DNA of 64,000 nt from Sinanaerobacter sp. ZZT-01 (GTDB lineage: Bacteria; Bacillota; Clostridia; Peptostreptococcales; Anaerovoracaceae): the NCBI RefSeq assembly GCF_035621135.1, contig NZ_CP141728.1, positions 620,001 to 684,000 on the forward strand, read 5' to 3'. The position numbers were made by a program, and so were the translations under genes. The notes beneath the pieces were generated by a model, which was given only the letters and a program-made list of their open reading frames with translations, searched no databases and had not been told where the DNA came from. Positions 54,071-62,933 of this stretch are shown here, in pieces (within the stretch, counting starts at the first letter, position 1; the number at the start of each line of letters is the position of its first letter).

Positions 54071-54669
54071 TTTTTACTTTTATCCTTATTAAAGTACTCA
54101 TTCATTAACTTCTGTGCTAAAAACTTCTGTGCATTTGCTTTCATCGATAGATTTACAATCAGCATGAATAATTCAGTAGTGTCATCATCCGCAAGTTCAT
54201 CATCATCTAAGTTTTTCTTGATTCGATCGATATCCCCTGTTACCTCAGAAAGTAAATTACCTTGTTCTTCCTTATATAAGTTTAATGTATTATTATAAAT
54301 TTTATAAAAATCAAATTTTTCATCAAATTCCGAATTATAATTTTCAATCAGTGGTTTCATTAAGGTTTGAATCTCTTCCATCTGGAAGGTTCCCTTTAAA
54401 TAGAAAATTAGGGTTAGTAAAATAAGATGATCCTTCGTATATTTTTTGTTTTTAGGTCTTGGAATCAAATGATGTTTTACATAATTAGAGACCATAGTCT
54501 TTGTCATCACCTTATCTTTTTCTTCTCTCTTATAAGCATTTAAATGTTTATTAATAAAAAGTACTGCTTGATCCATATAAAGTTCCATATCCGGAAATGC
54601 ATCTCCCGATATAACGCCTTCTCCTACAAATTCCTCTACAGTTTGTTTTATGAACTCCTCATATCTCAT
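54067..54669 (-). CDS. DUF1836 domain protein (putative HTH regulator)
   Basis: 200 residues. The region MDQAVLFINKHLNAYK followed by TKTMVSNYVKHHLIPRP and KKYTKDHLILLTLIFYLKG is the DUF1836 signature, which looks like a MerR-type helix-turn-helix (MVSNYVK recognition helix). The C-terminal half is acidic and helical. AAGGAG lies 8 nt before the ATG. It is the first gene of a two-gene operon with the MocR-type regulator (ATGA overlap), driven by a consensus promoter with a palindrome; autoregulation is plausible. Confidence 0.85.
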   Translation of the reverse strand: MRYEEFIKQTVEEFVGEGVISGDAFPDMELYMDQAVLFINKHLNAYKREEKDKVMTKTMVSNYVKHHLIPRPKNKKYTKDHLILLTLIFYLKGTFQMEEIQTLMKPLIENYNSEFDEKFDFYKIYNNTLNLYKEEQGNLLSEVTGDIDRIKKNLDDDELADDDTTELFMLIVNLSMKANAQKFLAQKLMNEYFNKDKSKK

Positions 54670-54723
54670 ATCAAACGCTCCTTTTCAACCTTTCATTTTA
54701 TCCAAAATGTAATATATTTTTAC

Positions 54724-54759
54724 AAACCATATTATATGGTTTTAAAAAACCGATGTCAA
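54724..54759 (-). promoter_or_regulatory. Consensus promoter with overlapping palindrome, DUF1836-MocR operon
   Basis: On the minus strand TTGACA (54754-54759), 17-bp spacer, TATAAT (54731-54736), a full sigma-A match. Palindrome AAACCATA-TTA-TATGGTTT (54724-54742) is centred on the -10 box, so a strong promoter is probably held by a repressor. The 54760-55060 stretch beyond it is AT-rich with no gene recognised. Confidence 0.75.
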
Positions 54760-55060
54760 TGTCTAATAAACTTGTTTGTTGTAACAAAACGAGAAATTTA
54801 TATAAACAAATCATACCTTATTTGTCACCTTATATCAAAAGCTTTCTACTATTTTTATTCTTCTTTTAAAATTTTATCTGATTCTTTATATCTACTGTTG
54901 CTTCTGCATTGTCCCAATTGGAAAAGGTCCTTTTTCTTTTCTGTATACCTAACTTTACAGACTTGACGTATACCATCTATTATGATGATACTTTTTCCCT
55001 CTCCTTCGATTATTCATGTATAAAATATATAGTATATTACGCTTTTTTTTATTTTATTTG

Positions 55061-55094
55061 TTGAATAATTATTTTTATTTATGTATAATTATAC
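55061..55094 (+). promoter_or_regulatory. Promoter of carAB with palindrome
   Basis: TTGAAT (55061-55066), 17-bp spacer, TATAAT (55084-55089). The 12-bp palindrome GTATAATTATAC (55083-55094) covers the -10 box and loosely resembles an ArgR half-operator; no pyrimidine attenuator was seen. Confidence 0.6.
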
Positions 55095-55131
55095 GAATTA
55101 ATTTATAAATATAAGAAAGGAAATATAGAGT

Positions 55132-56211
55132 ATGAAGGGTTTATTATATCTAGAAGACGGAAGCATATTCCAAGGGGAAGGATTTGGATTCCCAAAAACT
55201 TCAGTTGGGGAATTAGTATTCAACACTTCAATGACCGGTTATCAGGAAATTCTCACCGATCCCTCCTATGCCGGGCAAATCATTAATTTTACATATCCTC
55301 TAATCGGAAATTATGGTATTGCCGAATCGGAAAACGAATCGGAAAAAATCCATGCATTCGGTGCAATTGCAAAGCATATTTGCTTTCACCCCTCCAATTA
55401 TAAATCTGTTGATACCATTGACCAGTGGCTTTTTCATCAAAAAGTTCCTGGTCTTTTTGAAATGGATACCAGAGCGATCACTCGAAAAATCCGAAAATTT
55501 GGGTCGATGAAATGTGTCTTGAGCAATGAAGGAATCTCAATTGCACAAGCAAAGAAACTATGCGATCAAACAACGCTTACACAAGATTATATGAAGACTG
55601 CCGGCACAAAAGACATGGTGCATATTAGAGGAAATGGTCCAAAGGTCTGCATATTGGACCTTGGTATAAAATCCAGTATATTGGAAGAGCTGAAAAAAAG
55701 AGAATGTGATCTTTATTTATTTCCCTATAAAACAACAGCGGAGCAGCTTATGTCCGTTAAGCCTGATGGCTTGTTTCTGAGCAATGGTCCCGGAAATCCA
55801 CAGGAGGCTGACGAAGCCATCCGTGAAATTCAGAAACTGCTTTCGGTGCTTCCTATCTTTGGAATTTGTATGGGACACCAGCTTCTAGCACACGCAGTCG
55901 GCGGAAGTACGTACAAGATGAAGTACGGACACCGCGGTGCAAACCACGGTGTTTTTGATAAAGATACAGGATGCAGCAGCATTACTTCTCAAAATCACGG
56001 CTTTGCTGTTGATCCAGAAAGCATCTTGCTTACAGGAATGGAAATCTCACATATTAATTTGAATGACCGCACGATGGAAGGAATGCGCCACCGAAGCTTA
56101 CCAATCTTTTCCGTACAATTTCATCCAGAAGCTTCACCCGGTCCGAATGACAGTTCCTACCTATTCGACCGTTTCGTCACACTAATGAAAGGAGACAAAC
56201 TTTATGCCTAA
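55132..56211 (+). CDS. carA: Carbamoyl phosphate synthase small subunit
   Basis: 359 residues. N-terminal CPSase domain (YLEDGSIFQGEGFGF, NTSMTGYQEILTDPSY), then a class I glutamine amidotransferase domain with nucleophile Cys246 in GICMGHQLLAHAVGG and catalytic His/Glu in VQFHPEASPGP. It frees ammonia from glutamine for CarB. The stop overlaps the carB start by 8 bp. AAAGGAAA lies before the ATG. Confidence 0.96.
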   Translation: MKGLLYLEDGSIFQGEGFGFPKTSVGELVFNTSMTGYQEILTDPSYAGQIINFTYPLIGNYGIAESENESEKIHAFGAIAKHICFHPSNYKSVDTIDQWLFHQKVPGLFEMDTRAITRKIRKFGSMKCVLSNEGISIAQAKKLCDQTTLTQDYMKTAGTKDMVHIRGNGPKVCILDLGIKSSILEELKKRECDLYLFPYKTTAEQLMSVKPDGLFLSNGPGNPQEADEAIREIQKLLSVLPIFGICMGHQLLAHAVGGSTYKMKYGHRGANHGVFDKDTGCSSITSQNHGFAVDPESILLTGMEISHINLNDRTMEGMRHRSLPIFSVQFHPEASPGPNDSSYLFDRFVTLMKGDKLYA

Positions 56212-59200
56212 AAATTTAAGCTTAAAAAAAATACTGATACTCGGCTCCGGTCCAATCATAATCGGGCAAGCTGCCGAATTCGATTATTCCGGTACCCAAG
56301 CATGTAAGGCCATTCGGGAGGAAGGAATTGAAACAGTATTGGTCAACAGCAATCCGGCTACTATTATGACTGATCCCGGTATCGCAGATCGAGTTTATCT
56401 CGAGCCTCTCAAATTAGAATTCCTAGAAAAGATTATTGAAAAGGAACAACCAGACGGGATTCTTGCCGGATTCGGCGGGCAGACGGCCTTAAATCTCGCT
56501 ATGCACCTTGCAGATAAAGGTATTTTAAAAAAATATAATGTGTCTCTCCTAGGTGTCAATCAAGAAAGCATTCAAAAAGCAGAAGATCGCGAAGAATTTC
56601 GGCAACTGATGCTTACTATTGATGAGCCAATTCCTCCAAGCATCATTGCAACAAGCTTAGAAGAATGTGAAACATTTGCTGAGAAAGTAGGTTACCCTTT
56701 GATCATTCGACCTGCCTATACCCTAGGAGGTACCGGCGGTGGTTTTGCAAATAACAATGAGGAATTAAAGGTTCAATGTCAAATTGGAATGGAGAACAGC
56801 AGTATTGGACAAATCCTTCTTGAGAAATCTGTAGCAGGATGGAAGGAAATTGAATATGAGGTAATGCGGGATGCTAAGGATAATTGTATCATTATCTGCA
56901 ATATGGAAAATTTTGATCCGGTCGGTGTTCACACCGGAGACAGCATTGTCGTGGCTCCGTCTCAAACACTACGGGATACCGAATATCAAATGTTGCGGAA
57001 TGCTTCTTTAAAAATCATCCGCAGTTTAAAAATTGAAGGTGGCTGTAACATACAGTTTGCTTTAGATCCAAAAAGTAACCATTACATCGTCATAGAAGTA
57101 AATCCGAGAGTCAGCCGTTCCTCCGCACTCGCTTCCAAGGCTGCTGGTTATCCGATCGCAAAGATCGCTGCAAAAATCGCCCTTGGCTATCATCTTGATG
57201 AGTTGAAAAATTATGTGACAGGTGATACGAGTGCTTGCTTTGAACCAACCTTGGATTACTGCGTCGTAAAAGTTCCGACATGGCCCTTTGATAAATTTCA
57301 AACTGCTTCCAGAAAACTAGGAACACAGATGAAAGCAACGGGTGAAGTTATGGCAATCAGCAATTCCTTTGAAAATGCACTCTTGAAAGCCTTAACATCC
57401 TTTGATAATAAGAACAACGGTCTTCGCATACCATGGATTCAAGCACTTCCCAAAAAAGAACTCTCAACCATGCTATCCGTTCCCAATGACCAGCGCATTT
57501 ATGCTTTGGCGGAAGCTCTTCGAAGAGATACGACCATCGATGCCCTTCATGAACAAACAGAGATAGACACTTGGTTTTTAACCGCTCTCAAACGAATCAC
57601 TGACATGGAACAAACCCTTGCTGCCTCCCCTCTTACTCCAAAACTGATGCTTGAAGCAGAAGCAATGGGCTTTACCGATCAGGAAATAAAAGATTTATCG
57701 AAGCTTCATCGTGCTGCCATGCAGGATATAAGGATCTACAATGATATCTTCCCTGTATATAAAATGGTCGATACCTGCGGAGGAGAATTTGAATGCCATA
57801 CACCATATTATTATTCTTGCTTTGATAAAGAAGATGAAAGTCAAATCAGCGATCAAAAAAAGGTGCTCGTCATCGGTTCTGGACCGATTCGTATCGGGCA
57901 GGGAATTGAGTTTGACTACTGCTGTGTTCATGGTATATGGGCATTACAAAATGCCGGATACGAAGCGATTATGATTAATAACAATCCGGAAACAGTCAGC
58001 ACTGATTTTGATACTTCCGATAAACTTTATTTTGAATCGCTTCATATGGATGATGTCATGAATGTGATAAAAAAAGAACGCCCGGAAGGCGTCATCGTAC
58101 AATTTGGAGGCCAAACCTCACTTAATTTGGCACAGCGTTTGGCAGAACGCAGCATTCATATCCTTGGCACAAGCTATGCTTCCATCGACCTTGCGGAAGA
58201 CCGGGAAAAATTCAGCTGCCTTTTAAAAGAACTGGGCATTCCAACTCCAAAAGGCTTTTCTGTCACAACAATTGGGCAGGCATTTTCCGCAGCTTCCCAA
58301 TTACAATACCCGCTGATGGTTCGTCCTTCCTATGTTATAGGCGGAAGAGCAATGCAAGTTGTATACAATGATGCGGAGCTTGAAAAATATTTGCGAGAAG
58401 CAGTCTCCCTCTCCACTGAACATCCGGTTCTGATCGACCGCTACATTCAGGGAAAAGAAATTGAAGTCGACGCCATTTCTGACGGCGAAGACATCCTAAT
58501 CCCGGGAATTATGGAACACATCGAAAAAACAGGCGTTCATTCTGGCGACAGCATTTCTGTCTATCCACCATATACGCTTTCGGAAGATATAATCAGCGCA
58601 TTAACCGCCTATACAGAAAAAATCTCAAGGGCATTAGGCGTCAAAGGGCTTATCAATATTCAATATGCATATGACGGAAAAGAAATTTATGTTATTGAAG
58701 TAAATCCACGTGCATCACGGACTGTACCGATTTTGAGCAAAGTAACTGGAATTCCAATGGTAAAGCTTGCTGTTGATGTTATGCTCGGCAGCAAACTAGA
58801 GGATATGAGGTTCGGAACTGGTCTTTTTAAAAACCGAGCACTTCATGCGGTTAAAATCCCCGTTTTTTCCAGCGAAAAGCTTGCTGATATGGACGTTGCT
58901 CTAGGACCGGAAATGCGATCAACCGGAGAAGTACTTGGGATTGATTCCGAATTTTCCGATGCGGTTTACAAAGGGTTTCTTGCCTCTGGTGTTCTGATTC
59001 CAAAGAAAGGCAATTTGTACATCTCCCTTCGTGACAGTGAAAAAACGGAATTTTCGGCTGATATAATAAAGGAATACCGTGCACATGGTTTTTCTGTTTC
59101 TGGCTCAGAAGGAACGGTCAACTTCTTAAATCAGCATAGGATACCGGCTTCTATTCTTTCCGAGGAAGAAGTGCTTTTAGCTATACAAAACAAAAACATG

Positions 59201-59404
59201 GCTCTCGTTGTAAATGTTCCTGAGCATCTAAATGATCCACAGAGCGGTGCTTTTCATATACGTAGAAAAGCAACCGACTGCCATGTTCCCGTTCTTACCT
59301 GCATGGATACGGTAAAAGCTTTTCTTCTAGCTATCAAAATTGAACAGCAGGAGAAAAGAAAATCATCCATAAAAGTACAGGCTTTAGAAGCGTATCTCTC
59401 CTAA
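56204..59404 (+). CDS. carB: Carbamoyl phosphate synthase large subunit
   Basis: 1066 residues, full length. Two homologous ATP-grasp halves: ILGSGPIIIGQAAEFDYSG and later VIGSGPIRIGQGIEFDYC, each followed by FGGQTALNLA / FGGQTSLNLA and EVNPR(V/A)SRS/T blocks; C-terminal allosteric MGS-like domain (about 930-1066). It makes carbamoyl phosphate from bicarbonate, ammonia and two ATP for arginine and pyrimidines. The gene ends 5 nt from the convergent methyltransferase gene. Confidence 0.96.
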   Translation: MPKNLSLKKILILGSGPIIIGQAAEFDYSGTQACKAIREEGIETVLVNSNPATIMTDPGIADRVYLEPLKLEFLEKIIEKEQPDGILAGFGGQTALNLAMHLADKGILKKYNVSLLGVNQESIQKAEDREEFRQLMLTIDEPIPPSIIATSLEECETFAEKVGYPLIIRPAYTLGGTGGGFANNNEELKVQCQIGMENSSIGQILLEKSVAGWKEIEYEVMRDAKDNCIIICNMENFDPVGVHTGDSIVVAPSQTLRDTEYQMLRNASLKIIRSLKIEGGCNIQFALDPKSNHYIVIEVNPRVSRSSALASKAAGYPIAKIAAKIALGYHLDELKNYVTGDTSACFEPTLDYCVVKVPTWPFDKFQTASRKLGTQMKATGEVMAISNSFENALLKALTSFDNKNNGLRIPWIQALPKKELSTMLSVPNDQRIYALAEALRRDTTIDALHEQTEIDTWFLTALKRITDMEQTLAASPLTPKLMLEAEAMGFTDQEIKDLSKLHRAAMQDIRIYNDIFPVYKMVDTCGGEFECHTPYYYSCFDKEDESQISDQKKVLVIGSGPIRIGQGIEFDYCCVHGIWALQNAGYEAIMINNNPETVSTDFDTSDKLYFESLHMDDVMNVIKKERPEGVIVQFGGQTSLNLAQRLAERSIHILGTSYASIDLAEDREKFSCLLKELGIPTPKGFSVTTIGQAFSAASQLQYPLMVRPSYVIGGRAMQVVYNDAELEKYLREAVSLSTEHPVLIDRYIQGKEIEVDAISDGEDILIPGIMEHIEKTGVHSGDSISVYPPYTLSEDIISALTAYTEKISRALGVKGLINIQYAYDGKEIYVIEVNPRASRTVPILSKVTGIPMVKLAVDVMLGSKLEDMRFGTGLFKNRALHAVKIPVFSSEKLADMDVALGPEMRSTGEVLGIDSEFSDAVYKGFLASGVLIPKKGNLYISLRDSEKTEFSADIIKEYRAHGFSVSGSEGTVNFLNQHRIPASILSEEEVLLAIQNKNMALVVNVPEHLNDPQSGAFHIRRKATDCHVPVLTCMDTVKAFLLAIKIEQQEKRKSSIKVQALEAYLS

Positions 59405-59409
59405 TCCAT

Positions 59410-60555
59410 TTATAACTGTTTCTTCGGTGGTTTATCCCCATAATACTGGTAGTAACAAGTCTCAATTCTTCCGTTATAGAGCTTACGCCGTCTGTCTGCT
59501 GCTTCTTTTCTGAATTGAGGTTCAAATTCTTTATCTGAAGTAACCAAATACAGGGACCATGTCGGATTTTCCGTAAAGAATTTCCGAAGGTCCTTGTAAA
59601 TTTTTTGGATCTCTTCTTTTTCTCCAATTCGTTCTCCGTATGGAGGGTTTCCTATCATAATTCCGTATTGCTCTGTTGCCTTAACCTCTGCCACAGGCTG
59701 AACTGAAAAAGAAATACAGTCATCAACACCAGCCTCTTCGGCATTTGCCATAGCTGCTTTTATCGCAGTAGGGTTTATATCCGAAGCTGTAATCCGCACT
59801 TCAGCATTGTAGTCAATTGCCGAAAATGCCTTTTTCCGCTCTTCTTTCCATAAGGTTTCTTCAATGCCGCTCCACTGCTCTGCTGCAAACTTTCGCTGCA
59901 AGCCCGGTGCAATATTTCGTGCTAGCATCGCTGCTTCAATAGCAATGGTACCAGAACCGCAAAACGGATCGACCAGAAGCCTCCCGGCTTTCCAAAATGA
60001 CAATTGCACCAGGGCGGATGCTAACGTTTCCTTAATTGGTGCTGCCACATCTTTAACCCGGTATCCTCGCTTGTGCAACCCCGCTCCACTCGTATCAATC
60101 GTAATCGTTACTCTGTCTTTTAAGATTGTAACCTTAATTGTATATTCTGCCCCGGTCTCTGCAAACTGTTCACAAGCATAGGTTTCCTTCAATTTTTCGA
60201 CAATCGCCTTTTTTACAATCGATTGACAGGCCGGAACGCTATGCAGCTTTGACTTTACCGAAGTCCCTGTTACGGTAAACTTTGCATCTTCTGTAATCCA
60301 CGTCTCCCAAGGGAGTGCCTTTGTTTGTTGAAACAGTTCTTCAAATGAATCTGCTTTAAACTCGCCCATTTTTAATAGAACACGATCCGCACACCGCAGC
60401 CATATATTTGATGTCACAATGGCTCTCTCATCTCCTATATATGTGATTTTTGCGTCTTCTGATTTTATAATCTTAAATCCAAGAGCCTCAATTTCTCTTT
60501 TTACCACCGATTCCAGTCCAAAGGTTGCGGTTGCAATCAATTCCAATTTTGCCAA
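59410..60555 (-). CDS. THUMP-domain class I SAM-dependent RNA methyltransferase (RlmL/YpsC-like)
   Basis: 381 residues. Residues about 1-160 are ferredoxin-like plus THUMP RNA-binding region; residues 165-375 are a Rossmann methyltransferase with LVDPFCGSGTIAIEAA (SAM motif I) and catalytic GNPPYGERIG (N-P-P-Y, N6-adenine/N2-guanine type). It fits the YpsC/RlmL N-terminal group that methylates 23S rRNA guanine, but the target is inferred. It starts at TTG: GGAGG lies 9 nt upstream and no nearby ATG exists. Convergent with carB with no room for a terminator. Confidence 0.9.
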   Translation of the reverse strand: MAKLELIATATFGLESVVKREIEALGFKIIKSEDAKITYIGDERAIVTSNIWLRCADRVLLKMGEFKADSFEELFQQTKALPWETWITEDAKFTVTGTSVKSKLHSVPACQSIVKKAIVEKLKETYACEQFAETGAEYTIKVTILKDRVTITIDTSGAGLHKRGYRVKDVAAPIKETLASALVQLSFWKAGRLLVDPFCGSGTIAIEAAMLARNIAPGLQRKFAAEQWSGIEETLWKEERKKAFSAIDYNAEVRITASDINPTAIKAAMANAEEAGVDDCISFSVQPVAEVKATEQYGIMIGNPPYGERIGEKEEIQKIYKDLRKFFTENPTWSLYLVTSDKEFEPQFRKEAADRRRKLYNGRIETCYYQYYGDKPPKKQL

Positions 60556-60670
60556 AAAATATTTCCTCCTTCAATCAAAGGTAAATGAACCTTTCTCAAA
60601 AACACAGATAAAATTTATTTATAAAGTGAAAAATAAAAAATAATCAAAGACTTTTATATATCTACAATCT

Positions 60671-60714
60671 GCTTTTTATCTGATAGAAGATACTACTTCC
60701 TACAGATAAAAAGC
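60671..60714. other. Inverted repeat overlapping mreB terminator
   Basis: GCTTTTTATCTG (60671-60682) and CAGATAAAAAGC (60703-60714), a perfect 12-bp pair. Its right arm includes the T-run and stem start of the mreB terminator, so the two structures exclude each other. Confidence 0.5.
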
Positions 60715-60756
60715 TGTCTCAAAACAGCAAATATATTACGCTACTTTGAGACAGCT
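60706..60756 (-). terminator. Terminator of mreB
   Basis: On the minus strand AGCTGTCTCAAA pairs with TTTGAGACAGCT, then T5. Confidence 0.85.
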
Positions 60757-60783
60757 CTGATTTACTCTTTGATCAATGCCGCA

Positions 60784-61806
60784 TTAAATAAATGATTTTT
60801 TTCGGTTCATTGCGTTATTCTGAATGGCATCCATTGAATTCAATGCCTTTCCGGTTCCAATTGCAACACATGATTTTGGATCTTCCGCAATGATAACAGG
60901 AATACCGGTTCTCTCTTGAATTCTACGGTCAACACCGTACAACAAGGCGCCCCCTCCTGTAATATAAATGCCACTGTTGCTGATATCTGCCGCCAATTCC
61001 GGAGGCGTCCGTTCTAAAACGGCATGTGCCGTTTCACAGATTACCTGTAAAGGTTCATCTAAAGCTTCCATCATCTCCTTGGATGTAATTTCCACAGATT
61101 TTGGAAGACCTGTTACAAGGTCTCTTCCCCGGCATTCTTTCACAACAATATCTTCACGAGGATATGCAGTTCCGACTGTCATTTTCATCTCTTCAGCAGT
61201 ACGCTCTCCTATATAGAGCTTGTGCTCTTTTCTCATGTACTTAATGATATATTCGTCAAACTTATCACCTGCCACTTTTACGGATGAGCTAGTTACAATT
61301 CCTCCTAAAGAAATAACCGCTACATCTGTAGTCCCTCCTCCAATATCAATGACCATCACGCCATCTGGTTTAGCAATATCAAGCCCTGCACCAATCGCCG
61401 CTGCCACCGGTTCTTCCATAAGAAACACAGCCTTTCCTCCTGCCTGTGTTGCAGCCTCCCGAACAGCTCTCTTTTCTACTTCTGTCACCCCGCTTGGAAC
61501 ACAAACCATAATTCTAGGCTTAAAAAACCGGCTATTTCCACACGTTTTTCGAATAAAATATTTTAACATTCTTTCAGTAACATCATAATCGGAGATAACG
61601 CCATCCCGAAGAGGACGCACCGCTACGATATTACTTGGGGTTCGTCCCAGCATTTGGCGCGCTTCTTCACCTACCGCCAAAATATCATTTGTATCTCGAT
61701 TAATTGCAACAACGGAAGGTTCATTCAGAACCACACCTTTTCCTTTTATATAAACTAATACATTTGCTGTTCCAAGGTCAATACCTACTTCATCTGTAAT
61801 TGCCAA
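60784..61806 (-). CDS. mreB: Rod shape-determining protein MreB/Mbl
   Basis: About 340 residues, actin-like ATPase forming membrane-associated filaments that guide side-wall synthesis. Phosphate 1 GIDLGTANVLVY, connect 1, phosphate 2 VIDIGGGTTDVAVISLGG, adenosine motif GIYITGGGALLYG are all present. AAGGAGG lies 7 nt before a TTG at 61806 but only 1 nt before an ATG at 61812, so the TTG start is favoured; the difference is two residues. No mreC or mreD follows; it is a single gene, often the Mbl/MreBH-type arrangement. Confidence 0.94.
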   Translation of the reverse strand: MAITDEVGIDLGTANVLVYIKGKGVVLNEPSVVAINRDTNDILAVGEEARQMLGRTPSNIVAVRPLRDGVISDYDVTERMLKYFIRKTCGNSRFFKPRIMVCVPSGVTEVEKRAVREAATQAGGKAVFLMEEPVAAAIGAGLDIAKPDGVMVIDIGGGTTDVAVISLGGIVTSSSVKVAGDKFDEYIIKYMRKEHKLYIGERTAEEMKMTVGTAYPREDIVVKECRGRDLVTGLPKSVEITSKEMMEALDEPLQVICETAHAVLERTPPELAADISNSGIYITGGGALLYGVDRRIQERTGIPVIIAEDPKSCVAIGTGKALNSMDAIQNNAMNRKKSFI

Positions 61807-62000
61807 TTTCATTCCTCCTTGCCCTTACACGTTTCCCTTTTTCGTGCTTGCCCAATTATTATATCTATTATTCCTCTAAATTTCAATTTATATTTTCACT
61901 TCTATCCGTTTTTTACTTTACCCTTTTTTTAGAAAAAAACTATTTACCGTATAAAAAGAAAATATATTATTTATTACTTTTTATAGAAGTAAAATTCGTC

Positions 62001-62028
62001 ACAACGAGTCCATTTTACGCATATAATA
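62001..62028 (+). promoter_or_regulatory. Sigma-K-like promoter of third Cys-rich gene
   Basis: ACA (62001-62003), 16 nt, CATATAATA (62020-62028), a full match to AC-N17-CATAnnnTA. It ends 30 nt before the ATG. Confidence 0.55.
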
Positions 62029-62058
62029 AATAGAGTCCGAGAGAGGAGGTTATGTTAT

Positions 62059-62187
62059 ATGCCTATTATTCCGCTTCTTGTCGGGTATCTCGTTGGCAGT
62101 CGCTGCGGTTCAAATTCTTGCAGATGCTGCACGAATTGCTGTAGCTATAATTGTGTTTGTCGATGCCGACGTTGTTACAGACGTTAA
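62059..62187 (+). CDS. Cysteine-rich mini-protein with hydrophobic N-terminus
   Basis: 42 residues: MPIIPLLVGYLVGSRCG, then SNSCRCCTNCCSYNCVCRCRRCYRR in two blocks, 11 cysteines in all. AGGAGG lies 9 nt before the ATG; a terminator follows about 130 nt on. The CRRCYRR end recalls CRRC in the two other Cys-rich genes, and the gene shares their promoter type and spacing. It lies 259 nt upstream of the cotJ spore-coat genes. Suggested role: spore surface; not shown. Confidence 0.7.
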   Translation: MPIIPLLVGYLVGSRCGSNSCRCCTNCCSYNCVCRCRRCYRR

Positions 62188-62316
62188 CTAAAAATAATAA
62201 AGATAAATCAGATGAACTTGATATAAATTACAACAAATGAAAAATAAAACAATAAATACAAATGTTTAATTATATGATAATAGTTTAAAAACAACCTGCA
62301 AATACCTGTTTTTACC

Positions 62317-62364
62317 AGGAAAAGCTGCCTATCCAATAAGGATATGACAGCTTTTCTGTTTTTA
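62317..62364 (+). terminator. Terminator of third Cys-rich gene
   Basis: AAAAGCTG and TATCC arms pair with GGATA and CAGCTTTT around AATAA, then T5. The 62188-62316 stretch holds nothing else recognised. Confidence 0.85.
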
Positions 62365-62367
62365 TGC

Positions 62368-62394
62368 ACCATTTTTTTTAGAAAGCATAGAATA
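62368..62394 (+). promoter_or_regulatory. Sporulation-type promoter of cotJ genes
   Basis: AC (62368-62369), 16 nt, CATAGAATA (62386-62394). The -10 fits CATAnnnTA of mother-cell sigma factors; cotJ is sigma-E-dependent in Bacillus. Confidence 0.45.
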
Positions 62395-62445
62395 ATTTTG
62401 AAGACTGGAAACAGTCAACTTCTATCATAGAAAGGAGCTTTTATC

Positions 62446-62673
62446 GTGGATGATTTTGCACTAAAGTTTGGTGAAATTACACTAGACCACAATTTTCCCA
62501 ATCCGGTTTTTAAAACCGTTAATGGAAATTTACCTTTAGATCAATTACCTTTAGCAATGGCCTATGTTCCTATGCAGATGTGGAATGGAACTTATGAGGG
62601 GATGCGTGCTCTCGAAAGAGGAACTATTTTCCCTGATTTAGATTTACCGTTCAGTGGAATAGGAGTGAAATAG
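62446..62673 (+). CDS. cotJA: Spore coat associated protein CotJA
   Basis: 75 residues. The stretch PLDQLPLAMAYVPMQMWNGTYE and later GTIFPDLDLPFSG are the CotJA family core. Translation starts at GTG with AAAGGAG 8 nt upstream. CotJA is a small inner-coat component needed with CotJB and CotJC. 7 nt separate it from cotJB. Confidence 0.92.
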   Translation: MDDFALKFGEITLDHNFPNPVFKTVNGNLPLDQLPLAMAYVPMQMWNGTYEGMRALERGTIFPDLDLPFSGIGVK

Positions 62674-62680
62674 GATAGTT

Positions 62681-62929
62681 ATGACAGAACAACAAAATTT
62701 AATGAGACGGTTACAAATTCAAGATTTTGTAATAACCGATATTAACCTGTATTTAGATACCCATCCTACCGATCAGGCAGCACTGGAATATTACAAAAAA
62801 TATCGCGATTTAAGAAGTCAAACAGCGACAGCATATATTAAACAATTTGGCCCGATTACTCCAGAAGATGTTTACGGAAACACTTGGACGTGGGTAGAAT
62901 CACCTTGGCCATGGGAAGGATGTGTATAA
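62681..62929 (+). CDS. cotJB: Spore coat protein CotJB
   Basis: 82 residues. LMRRLQIQDFVITDINLYLDTHP and the C-terminal PWPWEG are the CotJB signature. The Shine-Dalgarno (AGGAT) overlaps the cotJA stop region. Expected partner of CotJC in the coat. Confidence 0.92.
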   Translation: MTEQQNLMRRLQIQDFVITDINLYLDTHPTDQAALEYYKKYRDLRSQTATAYIKQFGPITPEDVYGNTWTWVESPWPWEGCV

Positions 62930-62933
62930 GAGT

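Noticed and set aside
54544-54966. 140-codon plus-strand frame upstream of carA
   Set aside because: It overlaps the DUF1836 gene and its promoter, is rich in Phe/Tyr/Ile from AT bias, and has no ribosome site.
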